Shown piece after piece: positions 26,714-35,830 of a stretch of DNA of 64,000 nucleotides (positions are counted from its first letter, which is position 1; each line of letters begins with the position of its first letter). A program made the translations under genes and the position numbers. The DNA is from CBDDGJ01 sp965227805 (GTDB lineage: Bacteria; Pseudomonadota; Alphaproteobacteria; RS24), in contig CBDDGJ010000003.1 of assembly GCA_965227805.1 (NCBI GenBank), positions 62,001 to 126,000 of the forward strand, read 5' to 3'. The notes below the pieces were generated by a model that did not search any database, had not been told where the DNA came from, and worked only from the letters and a program-made list of their open reading frames with translations.

Positions 26714-27141
26714 TAGCCTTTAACCTCCAACCCCATGGAGCGTGCCGAACCAGCAATCATTTTTGCCGCCTGCTCAACATCATTCGTATTCAAATCTTTC
26801 AGTTTTTCCTGTGCAATCTCACGACATTGCGTCATAGTCACCGAACCGGCATTTTCACGCCCAGGCGCGCTTCCGCCTTTATCCAGTTTTGCCGCCTTAC
26901 GCAAATAATAAGAGGCTGGTGGCGTTTTAATCACAAAGGTAAAAGATTTATCTTCATAAATTGTGATGATTGTCGGAATAGGCATTTTCGCTTCCATGCC
27001 TTCTGTTTGTGCATTAAACGCTTTGCAAAATTCCATAATATTAAGCCCCCTTTGCCCCAGGGCTGGTCCAATGGGCGGTGACGGGCTCGCACTGCCTGCG
27101 GGCACCTGCATTTTCAAATAACCTGCGATCTTCTTTGCCAT
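26713..27141 (-). CDS. rplK: 50S ribosomal protein L11
   Basis: 142 aa, normal length. N-terminal MAKKIAGYLKMQVPAG and PPIGPALGQRGLNIMEFCKAF, and C-terminal KTPPASYYLRKAAKLDKG, are family hallmarks. L11 binds the GTPase-associated region of 23S rRNA and is needed for RelA sensing. Transcribed after nusG (gap 91 bp) and coupled to rplA. Confidence 0.97.
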   Translation of the reverse strand: MAKKIAGYLKMQVPAGSASPSPPIGPALGQRGLNIMEFCKAFNAQTEGMEAKMPIPTIITIYEDKSFTFVIKTPPASYYLRKAAKLDKGGSAPGRENAGSVTMTQCREIAQEKLKDLNTNDVEQAAKMIAGSARSMGLEVKG

Positions 27142-27232
27142 CTCTCGTTTCCTTTCTATGTCCTTTTACGGGCATTTACGATTATGGTTGTGGTTTTCGG
27201 CTTTTGCCTCCCACATCATTATCCATTAACAT

Positions 27233-27763
27233 TTATGTTTTTTCGACCTGTCCATATTCAAGCTCGACCGGCGTGGCGCGTCCAAAAATCGACACACTCA
27301 CCTTAAGCCGCGCTTTATCTTCATCCACCGCTTCAACCATGCCATTAAAGCTCGCAAATGGACCTTCACATACACGCACCTGCTCACCAATTTCGAACAA
27401 AATCGCGGGTTTCGGACTATCAACACCTTGCTGCACCTGATTAAAGATGCGGTCTACTTCGGCCTGTGTAATTGGTGAAGGCTTGTTTTGCGCCCCCAAA
27501 AAGCCGGTAACTTTCGGGGTGTCTTTCACCAAATGATAGGCTTCATCTGACATATCCATTTTTGCCAACACATAGCCCGGAAAGAATTTGCGCGCCGTAT
27601 TTACACGTTTGCCCCGCCGAAGTTCTATCACTTCTTCTGTGGGCACCAAAACATCCTCAAAAGCATCCGTAAGCCCTGCCGCCTCAGCACGTTCGCGAAT
27701 TGAATCCACGACTTTTTGTTCAAAATTCGAATAGGCGTGTATGATATACCACTGTTTTGCCAT
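27233..27763 (-). CDS. nusG: Transcription termination/antitermination factor NusG
   Basis: 176 aa from ATG 27763 (MAKQWYIIHAYSN), just one base after the secE stop and with GCGGGG upstream; the longer open frame overlaps secE and is rejected. The N-terminal NGN domain (FPGYVLAKMDMSDEAYHLVK) and the C-terminal KOW domain (IGEQVRVCEGPFASFNGMVE) are both complete. It binds polymerase and links to Rho or ribosomal S10. Confidence 0.96.
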   Translation of the reverse strand: MAKQWYIIHAYSNFEQKVVDSIRERAEAAGLTDAFEDVLVPTEEVIELRRGKRVNTARKFFPGYVLAKMDMSDEAYHLVKDTPKVTGFLGAQNKPSPITQAEVDRIFNQVQQGVDSPKPAILFEIGEQVRVCEGPFASFNGMVEAVDEDKARLKVSVSIFGRATPVELEYGQVEKT

Positions 27764-27764
27764 A

Positions 27765-27956
27765 TTACCCCGCAAGCCCCAGAAAAAATGATACAATAAA
27801 ATTCAGCACCTGATCGGCAAGGAAGAAAAAAAGCGAGGCCAAAGCAGATAAAATAAACACCATAAGTGTGGTTATGAGCGTTTCATTGCGTGTCGGCCAG
27901 GTTATTTTAAGGCCTTCATTACGCACTTCCTGCATAAATCTGAACGGATTTGCCAT
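27765..27956 (-). CDS. secE: Preprotein translocase subunit SecE
   Basis: 63 aa. Amphipathic segment FRFMQEVRNEGLKITWPTRNE followed by one membrane helix, the minimal SecE form common in alphaproteobacteria. SecE clamps SecY in the translocon. Position between trpT and nusG is the classic one. The 229-bp stretch from trpT to secE holds no further gene; it contains a possible promoter (TTGATT and TATAGG, near 28110-28140 on the minus strand) and a small AGCAT/ATGCT hairpin near 27985. Confidence 0.93.
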   Translation of the reverse strand: MANPFRFMQEVRNEGLKITWPTRNETLITTLMVFILSALASLFFFLADQVLNFIVSFFLGLAG

Positions 27957-28185
27957 AGTTTCTCACACCCCAATTAACCAGCATCTCTGTAACATGCTGA
28001 TTTTATGCATAAATTGTAACATTTACTTCTTAAAAACCCCGACACTAAAACACCACCTATGCCGTTTTCCATAAGCAGTGTAGGCATATTTGCGTAAATT
28101 GTGTCTGTGTCCTATACCGAAACCATATAATAATCAAGTAGATTTTTACAAAGTTTGCTTGAAAATTCTACATATAAGCATAGGC

Positions 28186-28261
28186 TGGCAGGAGTGGAGG
28201 GACTCGAACCCCCAGCCCCCGGTTTTGGAGACCGGTGCTCTGCCAGTTGAGCTACACTCCT
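28186..28261 (-). tRNA. tRNA-Trp (anticodon CCA)
   Basis: 76 nt on the reverse strand with acceptor arms AGGAGTG/CACTCCT, D-arm (AGCTCAACTGGCAGAGC), anticodon stem CCGGT/ACCGG with CCA at 28228-28226, T-loop GGTTCGAGTCC and an encoded CCA end. It lies 17 bp after tuf and before secE, the conserved tufB-trpT-secE order. Confidence 0.96.
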
Positions 28262-28278
28262 TTACGCTTTCCTTTATT

Positions 28279-29469
28279 TTATTCTATAATTTTAGCGACG
28301 ACGCCTGCCCCTACGGTGCGCCCCCCTTCGCGAATGGCGAAGCGAAGTTTTTCTTCCATAGCGATCGGAACAATAAGCGTAACCTCCATCTCAACATTGT
28401 CGCCAGGCATAACCATCTCCGTGCCAGCCTCTAACGTGCAAACACCCGTAACATCAGTCGTTCTAAAATAAAACTGGGGACGATAATTCGAGAAAAAAGG
28501 CGTATGACGCCCCCCCTCATCCTTCGTCAATATATAAGCCTCAGCCTTAAACTTCGTATGCGGCGTAATCGAACCAGGCGCACATAAAACCTGACCACGC
28601 TCAACATCCTCACGCTTCGTGCCACGCAATAAAACACCAACATTATCACCAGCCTCACCACTATCAAGCAGCTTACGGAACATCTCAACACCCGTGCATG
28701 TCGTCTTTTGCGTATCACGTATCCCAACAATCTCAATCTCGTCACCAACATTGATAACACCACGCTCAACACGACCCGTAACAACCGTGCCACGACCAGA
28801 AATAGAGAATATATCCTCAATCGGTAACAAAAACGGTTGATCCTTCGGACGCTCAGGCTGAGGAATATACTCATCAACACAACCCATTAACTTCAATATC
28901 GCTTCCTTGCCAATCGCATCATCACGACCCTCCAAAGCAGCCAAAGCAGAACCAGAAATAATCGGAATATCATCACCAGGAAACTCATAAGAACTCAAAA
29001 GCTCTCGAACTTCCATCTCAACAAGCTCCAAAAGCTCAGCATCATCAACCTGGTCAACCTTATTCAAAAATACAACCAAAGCAGGAACACCAACCTGACG
29101 CGCAAGCAAAATATGCTCACGGGTCTGAGGCATCGGGCCATCAGCAGCATTAACAACCAATATCGCGCCATCCATTTGTGCCGCACCCGTAATCATATTC
29201 TTAACATAGTCAGCATGACCAGGGCAGTCAACATGCGCATAGTGACGCGATGATGTCTCATATTCAACATGCGCCGTAGATATCGTGATGCCACGCGCCT
29301 TTTCTTCAGGCGCCTTATCAATATCAGCATAATCTGAAAACGTCGCACCACCACTCTCTGCCAAAACCTTCGTAATCGCTGCCGTCAATGTCGTCTTCCC
29401 ATGATCAACATGGCCAATCGTCCCAATGTTACAATGCGGCTTCGTGCGCTCAAACTTCTCTTTAGACAT
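28279..29469 (-). CDS. tuf: Elongation factor Tu
   Basis: 396 aa, full length. GTPase motifs: GHVDHGKTTLTAAI (near residues 18-31), DCPGHADYVKNM (near 80) and NKVDQVDD (near 135). It delivers aminoacyl-tRNA to the ribosome. It opens the minus-strand tuf-trpT-secE-nusG-rplKAJL-rpoBC supercluster. The ribosome-binding AGAGG lies nine bases before the ATG. Codon choice is visibly more uniform than in its neighbours, as expected for a highly expressed gene. Confidence 0.98.
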   Translation of the reverse strand: MSKEKFERTKPHCNIGTIGHVDHGKTTLTAAITKVLAESGGATFSDYADIDKAPEEKARGITISTAHVEYETSSRHYAHVDCPGHADYVKNMITGAAQMDGAILVVNAADGPMPQTREHILLARQVGVPALVVFLNKVDQVDDAELLELVEMEVRELLSSYEFPGDDIPIISGSALAALEGRDDAIGKEAILKLMGCVDEYIPQPERPKDQPFLLPIEDIFSISGRGTVVTGRVERGVINVGDEIEIVGIRDTQKTTCTGVEMFRKLLDSGEAGDNVGVLLRGTKREDVERGQVLCAPGSITPHTKFKAEAYILTKDEGGRHTPFFSNYRPQFYFRTTDVTGVCTLEAGTEMVMPGDNVEMEVTLIVPIAMEEKLRFAIREGGRTVGAGVVAKIIE

Positions 29470-29644
29470 AAATACAAGTCCTCTTCATAATAATGTGCAT
29501 ATTCGTTAAGGGTTAAATTGTAATTCTGCCTTATTAAATATATTTCTCGTAAAACGCAATGAAAAACATTTCATCACGTAAAAGAAAAACCCTTGCCGTG
29601 TCGACAAAACCGCCCTATCAATACAATACTTATGGGAGAAATAT

Positions 29645-31015
29645 ATGTCGGGCACATCCGCGATAGCAGACGACAATTTGGAAAATCGTGCCGAACTTAT
29701 CGACTGGATGATCGCCGGCTGTAAGCCTGCACAAGAATGGCGCATTGGCACCGAACATGAAAAATTTGGTGTGGATACGCATTACTTTTCTCCCTTACCC
29801 TATGCGGGTGATCGTGGCATTCGCGCCATGCTTACCGGGCTTACCCGCTTTGGCTGGACACCGCTTTATGAAGCCGATAATATTATTGCTCTGCAAAAAG
29901 AGGGGCATGGCACGGTTAGTTTGGAACCGAGCGGACAATTAGAGCTTTCCGGCGCGCCCCTTGCTACCATCCACCAAACCTGTGCAGAGATAGGTGAACA
30001 TTTACACGAGACGCGCACCATCGCCCAAGAGCTTGATCAGCTTTATTTCGCCGTCGGTTACGCCCCGACATGGCAGATAGACCAGGCTCCCTTTATGCCC
30101 AAAGGGCGTTATGATTTAATGCGCCACTATATGCCCACACGCGGCACACGCGGGCTAGATATGATGCATTTAACCTGCACAGTTCAGGTCAATCTGGATT
30201 TTTCCTCCGAACGTGACATGGTGGAAAAAATGCGCCTTGCGCTTAATCTACAACCTTTGGCGACGGCACTTTTCGCAAATTCCCCTTTTCGCAATGGCAA
30301 GCCGACCAATATGTGTTCACAACGCGCTCTGGTATGGCAAGATACCGACCCTGATCGCACCGGCATGTTACCTTTTATATTTGATGAAAATTTCAGCTTT
30401 GAGCAATATGTCGATTATGCCTTAGATGTGCCCATGTATTTTGTTGTACGAGATGGTAAATTCATCAATGCACTGGGGCAAAGTTTTCGTGATTTTTTAG
30501 ATGGCAATCTACCTGCTCTATCGGGCGAAAAACCGACAATACGTGACTGGGATAATCATCTCACCACAATTTTCCCCGAAGCCCGCCTGAAACGCTTTAT
30601 TGAAATGCGCGGCGCAGATAGCGGCAATAAAGACCATATATGCGCGCTGCCCGCGTTTTGGGTTGGTCTGCTTTATAATGCCGAAATCCAGGCAACACTG
30701 CTCGACTTAACCCATGACTGGACACAGGCCGAACGCGACTATTTACGCCATCATGCCCCGCGCACCGGCCTTGCAACCCCCTTTCGTGCAGGCACATTAT
30801 TAGACCTCGCCCGCACCATTATCCCCCTTGCTCATAAAGGGTTAAGCACACGCGCATATAAAAATGCAGACGGTAACGATGAAAGTCTATTCTTAGCCCC
30901 CCTTATACATATTGCCGAAACAGGAAAAAATGCAGCAGATCGCCTTGCAGAAAACTATCATACGGCCTGGAAAGGTGATATAAATCAGCTGTTCTCGGCC
31001 ACCGCCTTTTCATAA
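29645..31015 (+). CDS. gshA: Glutamate-cysteine ligase (GCS2/plant-like type)
   Basis: 456 aa. First enzyme of glutathione synthesis, joining glutamate and cysteine with ATP in the cytoplasm. The sequence is of the alphaproteobacterial/plant GCS type: WRIGTEHEKFGV near residues 32-43, GHGTVSLEPSGQLELSG, RYDLMRHYMPTRGTRGLDMM and FANSPFRNGKP. GGGAG precedes the ATG by about seven bases. It is divergent from tuf; the 175-bp space holds both promoters. Single-gene unit. Confidence 0.93.
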   Translation: MSGTSAIADDNLENRAELIDWMIAGCKPAQEWRIGTEHEKFGVDTHYFSPLPYAGDRGIRAMLTGLTRFGWTPLYEADNIIALQKEGHGTVSLEPSGQLELSGAPLATIHQTCAEIGEHLHETRTIAQELDQLYFAVGYAPTWQIDQAPFMPKGRYDLMRHYMPTRGTRGLDMMHLTCTVQVNLDFSSERDMVEKMRLALNLQPLATALFANSPFRNGKPTNMCSQRALVWQDTDPDRTGMLPFIFDENFSFEQYVDYALDVPMYFVVRDGKFINALGQSFRDFLDGNLPALSGEKPTIRDWDNHLTTIFPEARLKRFIEMRGADSGNKDHICALPAFWVGLLYNAEIQATLLDLTHDWTQAERDYLRHHAPRTGLATPFRAGTLLDLARTIIPLAHKGLSTRAYKNADGNDESLFLAPLIHIAETGKNAADRLAENYHTAWKGDINQLFSATAFS

Positions 31016-31093
31016 TTTTACGCGATTTTATGCTTGTAACTAAAATAATAGTGTGGCATGTTTTTAACGAGGGCAATGATAGGGAGGATAATC

Positions 31094-31241
31094 ATGGCAC
31101 GACATGCAACCGCGCAAGTGGGCACTGCAGCCCCAAATGTGACGACACAAAATATAGCAGCACTTGATTTTTTGAAACCTTATTTCAAAACCAAACATAG
31201 AAAACTCTATGAACCTTTTGGCATGATGACATCCATGCTGG
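31094..31241 (+). pseudogene. 5' fragment of a lipoprotein gene cut by an insertion sequence
   Basis: A strong AGGGAGG site at 31081-31087 precedes ATG 31094. The frame reads MARHATAQVGTAAP and continues to YEPFGMMTSMLV, where the insertion sequence starts. Removing the element and one copy of its 4-bp duplication joins this frame directly to the downstream open frame, giving MMTSMLVLTACGGGG, a perfect lipoprotein signal ending in an LTAC lipobox. The fragment has an unusually long N-region (about 43 residues) before the hydrophobic core. Within the element the frame ends after 11 further codons. Confidence 0.8.
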
Positions 31242-31243
31242 TG

Positions 31244-32041
31244 TCAAGCCCCATAATTTTGTGCCAGTTTTTGTGAGAGTATTTTTGTGTTTTGGTTGAG
31301 TATGTTTGTTTCTGGTGCTGGTGGTTTGTAGTTTAGTGCTTGGTGCGGTCTGATATGGTTATATTGCTTTACCCAGCCTTTTATTACCACCTTTGCTTCT
31401 GTCAGCGACAAGAAGGTTTCTGCATTTAACAACTCGGTTCTGAGTATACCGTTAAACCTTTCATTAAAGCCATTTTCCCATGGCGACCCTGGGGCGATAT
31501 AAAGCGTTTCGGTGCCCACATTACGCAAGAAACGCTTTATATCGGTGCTGGTAAATTCTCTACCATTATCCGACCTGATATGCTCAGGCACGCCGTGTTT
31601 GGCGAAGCATTTTGCCAGTGTTTCAATCACATCTATGGACTTGATATTGTAGCCAACTTCCACAGCTATCGCCTCTCTGCTGAACTCGTCGAGCAACGTT
31701 AACATTCTGTATTTCCTGCCATTATGCAGCTTGTCCCCCACAAAGTCATAGCTCCAAATATGGTTCTTATATTTGGCACGAAGTCTGAGGCAAGAGGAAG
31801 TGCCATCATATATGCGCTTGCGCTTTTTGTGTCTTTTAGGCAGCTGCAAGCCTTCTTCGCGCCATAGTCTTTCTACCTTCTTATGGTTAACATTATGCCC
31901 CTCAACCCGCAATAATGCTGCTATCTTGCGGTATCCATAACGACCATATTGCTTGGCTAGGCGTATCATATCAAGCCGTAGCTGTTCATCGCTGCAAGCT
32001 TGAGTGGGTTTATACTGACACACGCTTCTTGGAATATCCAA
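31244..32041 (-). CDS. IS407-group transposase OrfB (DDE integrase core)
   Basis: 265 aa as an isolated frame, but the frame is open further upstream (to the end of orfA), so it is normally made as an OrfAB fusion. It carries the HTH_21 region (YGRYGYRKIAALLRVEGHNV, HKKVERLWREEGL) and the rve core with catalytic residues in WSYDFVGD (Asp), RSDNGREF (Asp) and ENGFNERFNG (Glu), the D-D-35-E pattern. It ends 3 bp inside the left end of the element. No frameshift or stop is seen in the catalytic domain. Confidence 0.93.
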   Translation of the reverse strand: MDIPRSVCQYKPTQACSDEQLRLDMIRLAKQYGRYGYRKIAALLRVEGHNVNHKKVERLWREEGLQLPKRHKKRKRIYDGTSSCLRLRAKYKNHIWSYDFVGDKLHNGRKYRMLTLLDEFSREAIAVEVGYNIKSIDVIETLAKCFAKHGVPEHIRSDNGREFTSTDIKRFLRNVGTETLYIAPGSPWENGFNERFNGILRTELLNAETFLSLTEAKVVIKGWVKQYNHIRPHQALNYKPPAPETNILNQNTKILSQKLAQNYGA

Positions 32042-32118
32042 AGCCTTGCAAACTTTACGCTGGCTTGTGCTCAGCCTTTGTTGGCAATGGACTGCAACAC
32101 AGCGCTTATCTGCTGTGG

Positions 32119-32409
32119 TTAGGCCTTTTTCTTGTCCAAAAAATCGAGCCCCTCCTTGAGAATCAACTTATCTAACTCTAGCGCAGCAACTATCTTTTTA
32201 AGGCGCACATTCTCCTGCTCCAAGGCTTTTAGGCGTTTAACCTCGCTATTCTTCATATGACCATAATTGCCACGCCAGCGGTAATATGTCTGCGGGCTAA
32301 TGCCACTCTTGCGGCAGGCAGAATCGGTATCCATACCCCCACCAATATTCACCTCAACCTCACGTAATATGCGGATTATATCATTGTCACTAAAACGTTT
32401 TCTGCTCAT
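32119..32409 (-). CDS. IS407-group transposase OrfA (helix-turn-helix)
   Basis: 96 aa. Helix-turn-helix (ACRKSGISPQTYYRWR, about residues 30-45) followed by a leucine zipper (VKRLKALEQENVRLKKIV). Near its end the minus strand reads AAGAAAAAGG (32132-32123); a -1 shift on this A-rich slippery run places ribosomes in the orfB frame, giving the OrfAB transposase typical of IS3 elements. It begins about 108 bp inside the right end. Confidence 0.92.
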   Translation of the reverse strand: MSRKRFSDNDIIRILREVEVNIGGGMDTDSACRKSGISPQTYYRWRGNYGHMKNSEVKRLKALEQENVRLKKIVAALELDKLILKEGLDFLDKKKA

Positions 32410-32521
32410 CTTTTACTCCTATAATTGATGTTTCTTAAAATCCTAACGAGAAATATACACCCAATCAAAGACAATAATCTCTCGCTAAAACTGGTACAAT
32501 TATAAGGGGGAAGGACACTGG

Positions 32522-34017
32522 TGCTAACGGCCTGCGGCGGTGGCGGCAGTGATAGTGATAGCGGCGGCAGCAGCGGTGGTGATGGTGACGATGGCGGGCT
32601 TTCATCTGACACAGATGATTTTACGGCGAATACATCAACGACAGCAGCAATCAACTTGGACACAGTCGTCCAAGAACATAATGCAGAAATAGAAGTTGGT
32701 GATGATAAAGATTGGCATAAAATCACCATAACAGAAACAGGAAATTACGCATTTAGCCTTGAGGGTGACAGCAGCTCTTTTGATGGGGAAATTATCGGAC
32801 TATATGACGGGAGTGGAAATTTAGTTACGACAACCTCTCTCATAAATAACGGTGCAGGTGAGAGTGACACCGCCCGCTATTCGGATCTAGGTGTAGGCAC
32901 TTATTATTTTGCTGTTAGTGGTGAGAATAACACAACTGGTTCATATAAAATAACCGGCATGACCATATTGGCCGAGATAGATAATGAAAATGCTGGAGAA
33001 ACGCTCTCTGGTTCTATTGACACAGCTTTGGGGCTTGCCGCTTATGATATTAACGCTGAAGCAGGAGAGGACATTACCGTTACGCTGACACCTGATAACA
33101 CGTTTAATGGCTTCATCTATCTCTATGACACAGCCGGCAATATTATCAGTGCGAGTTCTGGAAATGGCGCAGGAGGCGTTGAAACATTCACCTACACATC
33201 TACAAGTGCAGCTGAGTATGGCCTTTTCGTTTTTAGTGAAGATGGCACAACAGGTTCTTATGACCTTGTTGTTAATGTAGGTAACTCCGGTGGCAATGAT
33301 GATAGCGGGTTTTCATCTGATTCTGATGACTTCACGGCGAATAGCGCAACCACTGCAGACCTTACGTTAGATCAACTTCCCCAATGGGTCGAACTCCTCG
33401 GTGGAACCATAAATTCTGCCACCATAGAGGTGGCAGGTGATGAAGACTGGCATAAAGTAATAATTGATGAAACAGGGGATTACGGATTTACTCCCTATGC
33501 CGCTAATGAAGACTCTACACTCACTGCTGAAATTGTCGGATTATATGATGAGGCTGGAAATTTAGTTACCGCCGATATAGAATATGATATCTCTAATGGA
33601 GAAATAGCAAGTAATATTTTTTATGACCTAAACGCAGGCACCTATTATCTTGCAGTTACTGGTTATCACGATACAATTGGCGATTACGAAGTAATGGCGG
33701 CGGAAATATTAGAAACTATTGATAACACAAATGACGGCGCAACATTATCCGGTTCCATTAATGAAATTCCGGAACTAGACGGTTATTATATCAATGCCGC
33801 TGCAGGCGAAACCGTCACCATCACGGTAGAATCGGATACTGGATTTTCTCCCTATATCCAACTTCAAGATAAATATGGCGATGCGGTTGGAGAAGCCAAT
33901 GGGGATGGAACATTGACGGTGACCCATGAAAGTGCCGAAACTGCTAATTACGGTTTTTTGATAATAAGTCAAGATGGCACAACGGGAGCCTATGACCTTA
34001 CGATTGACATTGTATAG
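32522..34017 (+). pseudogene. 3' fragment of the split lipoprotein: four PPC-like beta domains in a tandem duplication
   Basis: Open from 32521 (GTG in the duplicated CTGG) to the stop, about 498 codons, starting LTACGGGGSDSDSGG. With the 5' fragment the ancestral protein would be 547 aa. After the lipidation cysteine comes a Gly/Ser/Asp linker, then two related halves of roughly 245 residues (32600-33290 and 33300-34014), each made of two prepeptidase-C-terminal-like beta domains. Matching blocks are SDTDDFTAN/SDSDDFTAN, GDDKDWHKI/GDEDWHKV, GTYYFAV/GTYYLAV and EDGTTGSYDL/QDGTTGAYDL. As it stands the product would lack its signal peptide; internal translation from GTG 32521 cannot be excluded. 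Substrate or partner unknown. Confidence 0.8.
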
Positions 34018-34041
34018 GCCATAAATTTACGTCATAAAATC

Positions 34042-34079
34042 AATGCCGCGTGTAATCCTTATGCACGCGGCATTTTTTC
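34042..34079 (+). terminator. Intrinsic terminator after the PPC-domain gene
   Basis: Perfect 11-bp stem AATGCCGCGTG / CACGCGGCATT with an 11-nt loop, followed by six T residues. It ends transcription after the lipoprotein gene, 66 bp before isocitrate lyase. Confidence 0.9.
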
Positions 34080-34144
34080 TGGACAAAATAACACGCAGCG
34101 TGTAGAAGGCAGCCATAGTAAAACAATCAAGAGGAATTTTAATC

Positions 34145-35752
34145 GTGTCACCTTATCTTTCCGAAGTCGAAAAGACTAAAAAACTCATCAAGAAAAACGG
34201 CAAAGCATGGGCAAATATCAATGCCGAATATGCCGTGCGGATGCAAATGCAAAACCGCTTCAATACTGGTTTAGACATTGCGCGCTATACTGCCGATATT
34301 ATGCGCGCTGATATGGCACGTTACGACAAAAATAGCGCACAATACACACAATCACTCGGTTGCTGGCATGGCTTTGTCGCACAGCAAATGATGATGTCGG
34401 TAAAAAAGCACCGCAAAACAACGGATAGATCTTATGTATATTTGAGCGGCTGGATGGTTGCTGCATTACGCTCACAATTCGGCCCCCTGCCCGACCAATC
34501 CATGCATGAAAAAACCTCCGTGCCTGGCCTTATCGAGGAAATTTATACATTCTTAAAACAGGCCGATGCACGCGAATTACGCCATTTATTTGTCGATTTA
34601 GACGAAGCGCGCGCCAAGGGCAATAAACGCATGATTGATGCAGCCTTGAAAAAAATTGATAATTTCGAAACCCATGTCGTGCCGATCATTGCCGATATTG
34701 ATGCAGGCTTCGGCAATGAGGAGGCAACCTATCTTCTCGCTAAAAAAATGATTGAGGCAGGTGCGTGCTGTATTCAAATTGAAAATCAGGTTTCTGATGC
34801 CAAGCAATGCGGTCACCAGGATGGCAAAGTCACCGTGCCGCATGAAGATTTCCTCGCAAAAATCAATGCTGTCCGTTATGCGTTTTTAGAACTAGGTATT
34901 GAAAACGGGATTATCGTTGCCCGCACCGATTCGCTTGGTGCCGGCCTTACACAAAAAATACCCGTTTCACAAAAAGCCGGTGATTTGGCAAGCCAATATA
35001 ATGACTTCCTTCAAACAGAAGAGATAAACGAAGCTGATTTGCGCGAAGGCGACATTACCCTGCGTCAAAATGGTAAGCTGGTACGCCCTGTGCGTTTGCC
35101 CAATGGGCTTTATGCCTTTAAGGATGGCACGGGCGAAGACCGCGTTGTGCTTGATTGCATTACCAGCTTGCAAAATGGGGCCGATTTATTATGGATTGAA
35201 ACTGAAAAACCAAATGTCGCACAAATTGCCGGCATGGTGAATCGTGTCCGTAAAAAAATACCAAATGCCAAGCTGGTTTATAATAATTCGCCCAGCTTTA
35301 ACTGGACACTTTCCTTCCGCGAGCAGGTTTATACGCAATGGAAAAAAGCAAAAAAAGACGTATCTGCTTATCCTGATCCGGCCAAAAAGCCGCAAGGTCT
35401 GATGGATGTGAAATTTGATGATAGCGAATTAGCGAAAAAAGCCGACCAGCTTATTCAGAGCTTCCAAAAAGATGCCGCGAAAAAAGCCGGTATCTTCCAC
35501 CATCTCATCACTTTGCCGACTTACCATGAAACCGCATTGGGGCTGGATGTCTTATCTGAAGGCTATTTCGGAAAATCCGGTATGTTGGCCTATGTGCGCG
35601 ATATTCAACGCCAGGAAATTCGTCGTGGCATGGCATCGGTGAAACACCAGGATCTTGCCGGTTCGAATATTGGTGATGATCATAAGGAATATTTCTCCGG
35701 AGAAAATGCACTGCTTGCCGCTGGTGAAGATAATACGATGAACCAATTCTAA
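34145..35752 (+). CDS. aceA: Isocitrate lyase (long type)
   Basis: 535 aa. It splits isocitrate into glyoxylate and succinate, the first step of the glyoxylate shunt used for growth on acetate and fatty acids. The catalytic block DAKQCGHQDGKVTVPHEDF (Cys near residue 221) has KQCGH in place of the E. coli KKCGH, as in the longer isocitrate lyases of about 530 aa. Metal-binding ADIDAGFGN and WIETEKPN are present. AAGAGG precedes the start. It is alone between two terminators; malate synthase is not nearby. Confidence 0.93.
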   Translation: MSPYLSEVEKTKKLIKKNGKAWANINAEYAVRMQMQNRFNTGLDIARYTADIMRADMARYDKNSAQYTQSLGCWHGFVAQQMMMSVKKHRKTTDRSYVYLSGWMVAALRSQFGPLPDQSMHEKTSVPGLIEEIYTFLKQADARELRHLFVDLDEARAKGNKRMIDAALKKIDNFETHVVPIIADIDAGFGNEEATYLLAKKMIEAGACCIQIENQVSDAKQCGHQDGKVTVPHEDFLAKINAVRYAFLELGIENGIIVARTDSLGAGLTQKIPVSQKAGDLASQYNDFLQTEEINEADLREGDITLRQNGKLVRPVRLPNGLYAFKDGTGEDRVVLDCITSLQNGADLLWIETEKPNVAQIAGMVNRVRKKIPNAKLVYNNSPSFNWTLSFREQVYTQWKKAKKDVSAYPDPAKKPQGLMDVKFDDSELAKKADQLIQSFQKDAAKKAGIFHHLITLPTYHETALGLDVLSEGYFGKSGMLAYVRDIQRQEIRRGMASVKHQDLAGSNIGDDHKEYFSGENALLAAGEDNTMNQF

Positions 35753-35781
35753 ATGGTGTCATCCCATGATTGACTTTAACG

Positions 35782-35817
35782 AGGCCTGCCCCTAAAAATG
35801 GGTGCAGGCCTTTTTTT
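35782..35817 (+). terminator. Intrinsic terminator of isocitrate lyase
   Basis: Stem AGGCCTGC (35782-35789) / GCAGGCCT (35804-35811) with the T run 35811-35817. It lies between aceA and rraA, and the in-frame GTG at 35798 falls in its loop, which argues for the later rraA start. Confidence 0.92.
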
Positions 35818-35830
35818 AGGGATTTTGTCT

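Larger units (their letters stand above)
31242..32517 (-). mobile_element. IS3-family insertion sequence, IS407 group (1276 bp)
   Basis: Ends are TGTCAAG at 31242 and GGACA at 32517 (TG...CA). Imperfect terminal inverted repeats pair TTTTGTGCCAG (31257-31267) with CTGGTACAA (32491-32499) and neighbouring bases. A 4-bp target duplication CTGG is present at 31238-31241 and 32518-32521, the size expected for the IS407 group. It holds orfA and orfB on the minus strand in two overlapping phases. Both are intact, so the element may be active or recently arrived. Confidence 0.92.

Noticed and set aside
35798..35830. Upstream in-frame GTG start for rraA
   Set aside because: The codon is in the loop of the aceA terminator, so it would not normally be in the rraA message.
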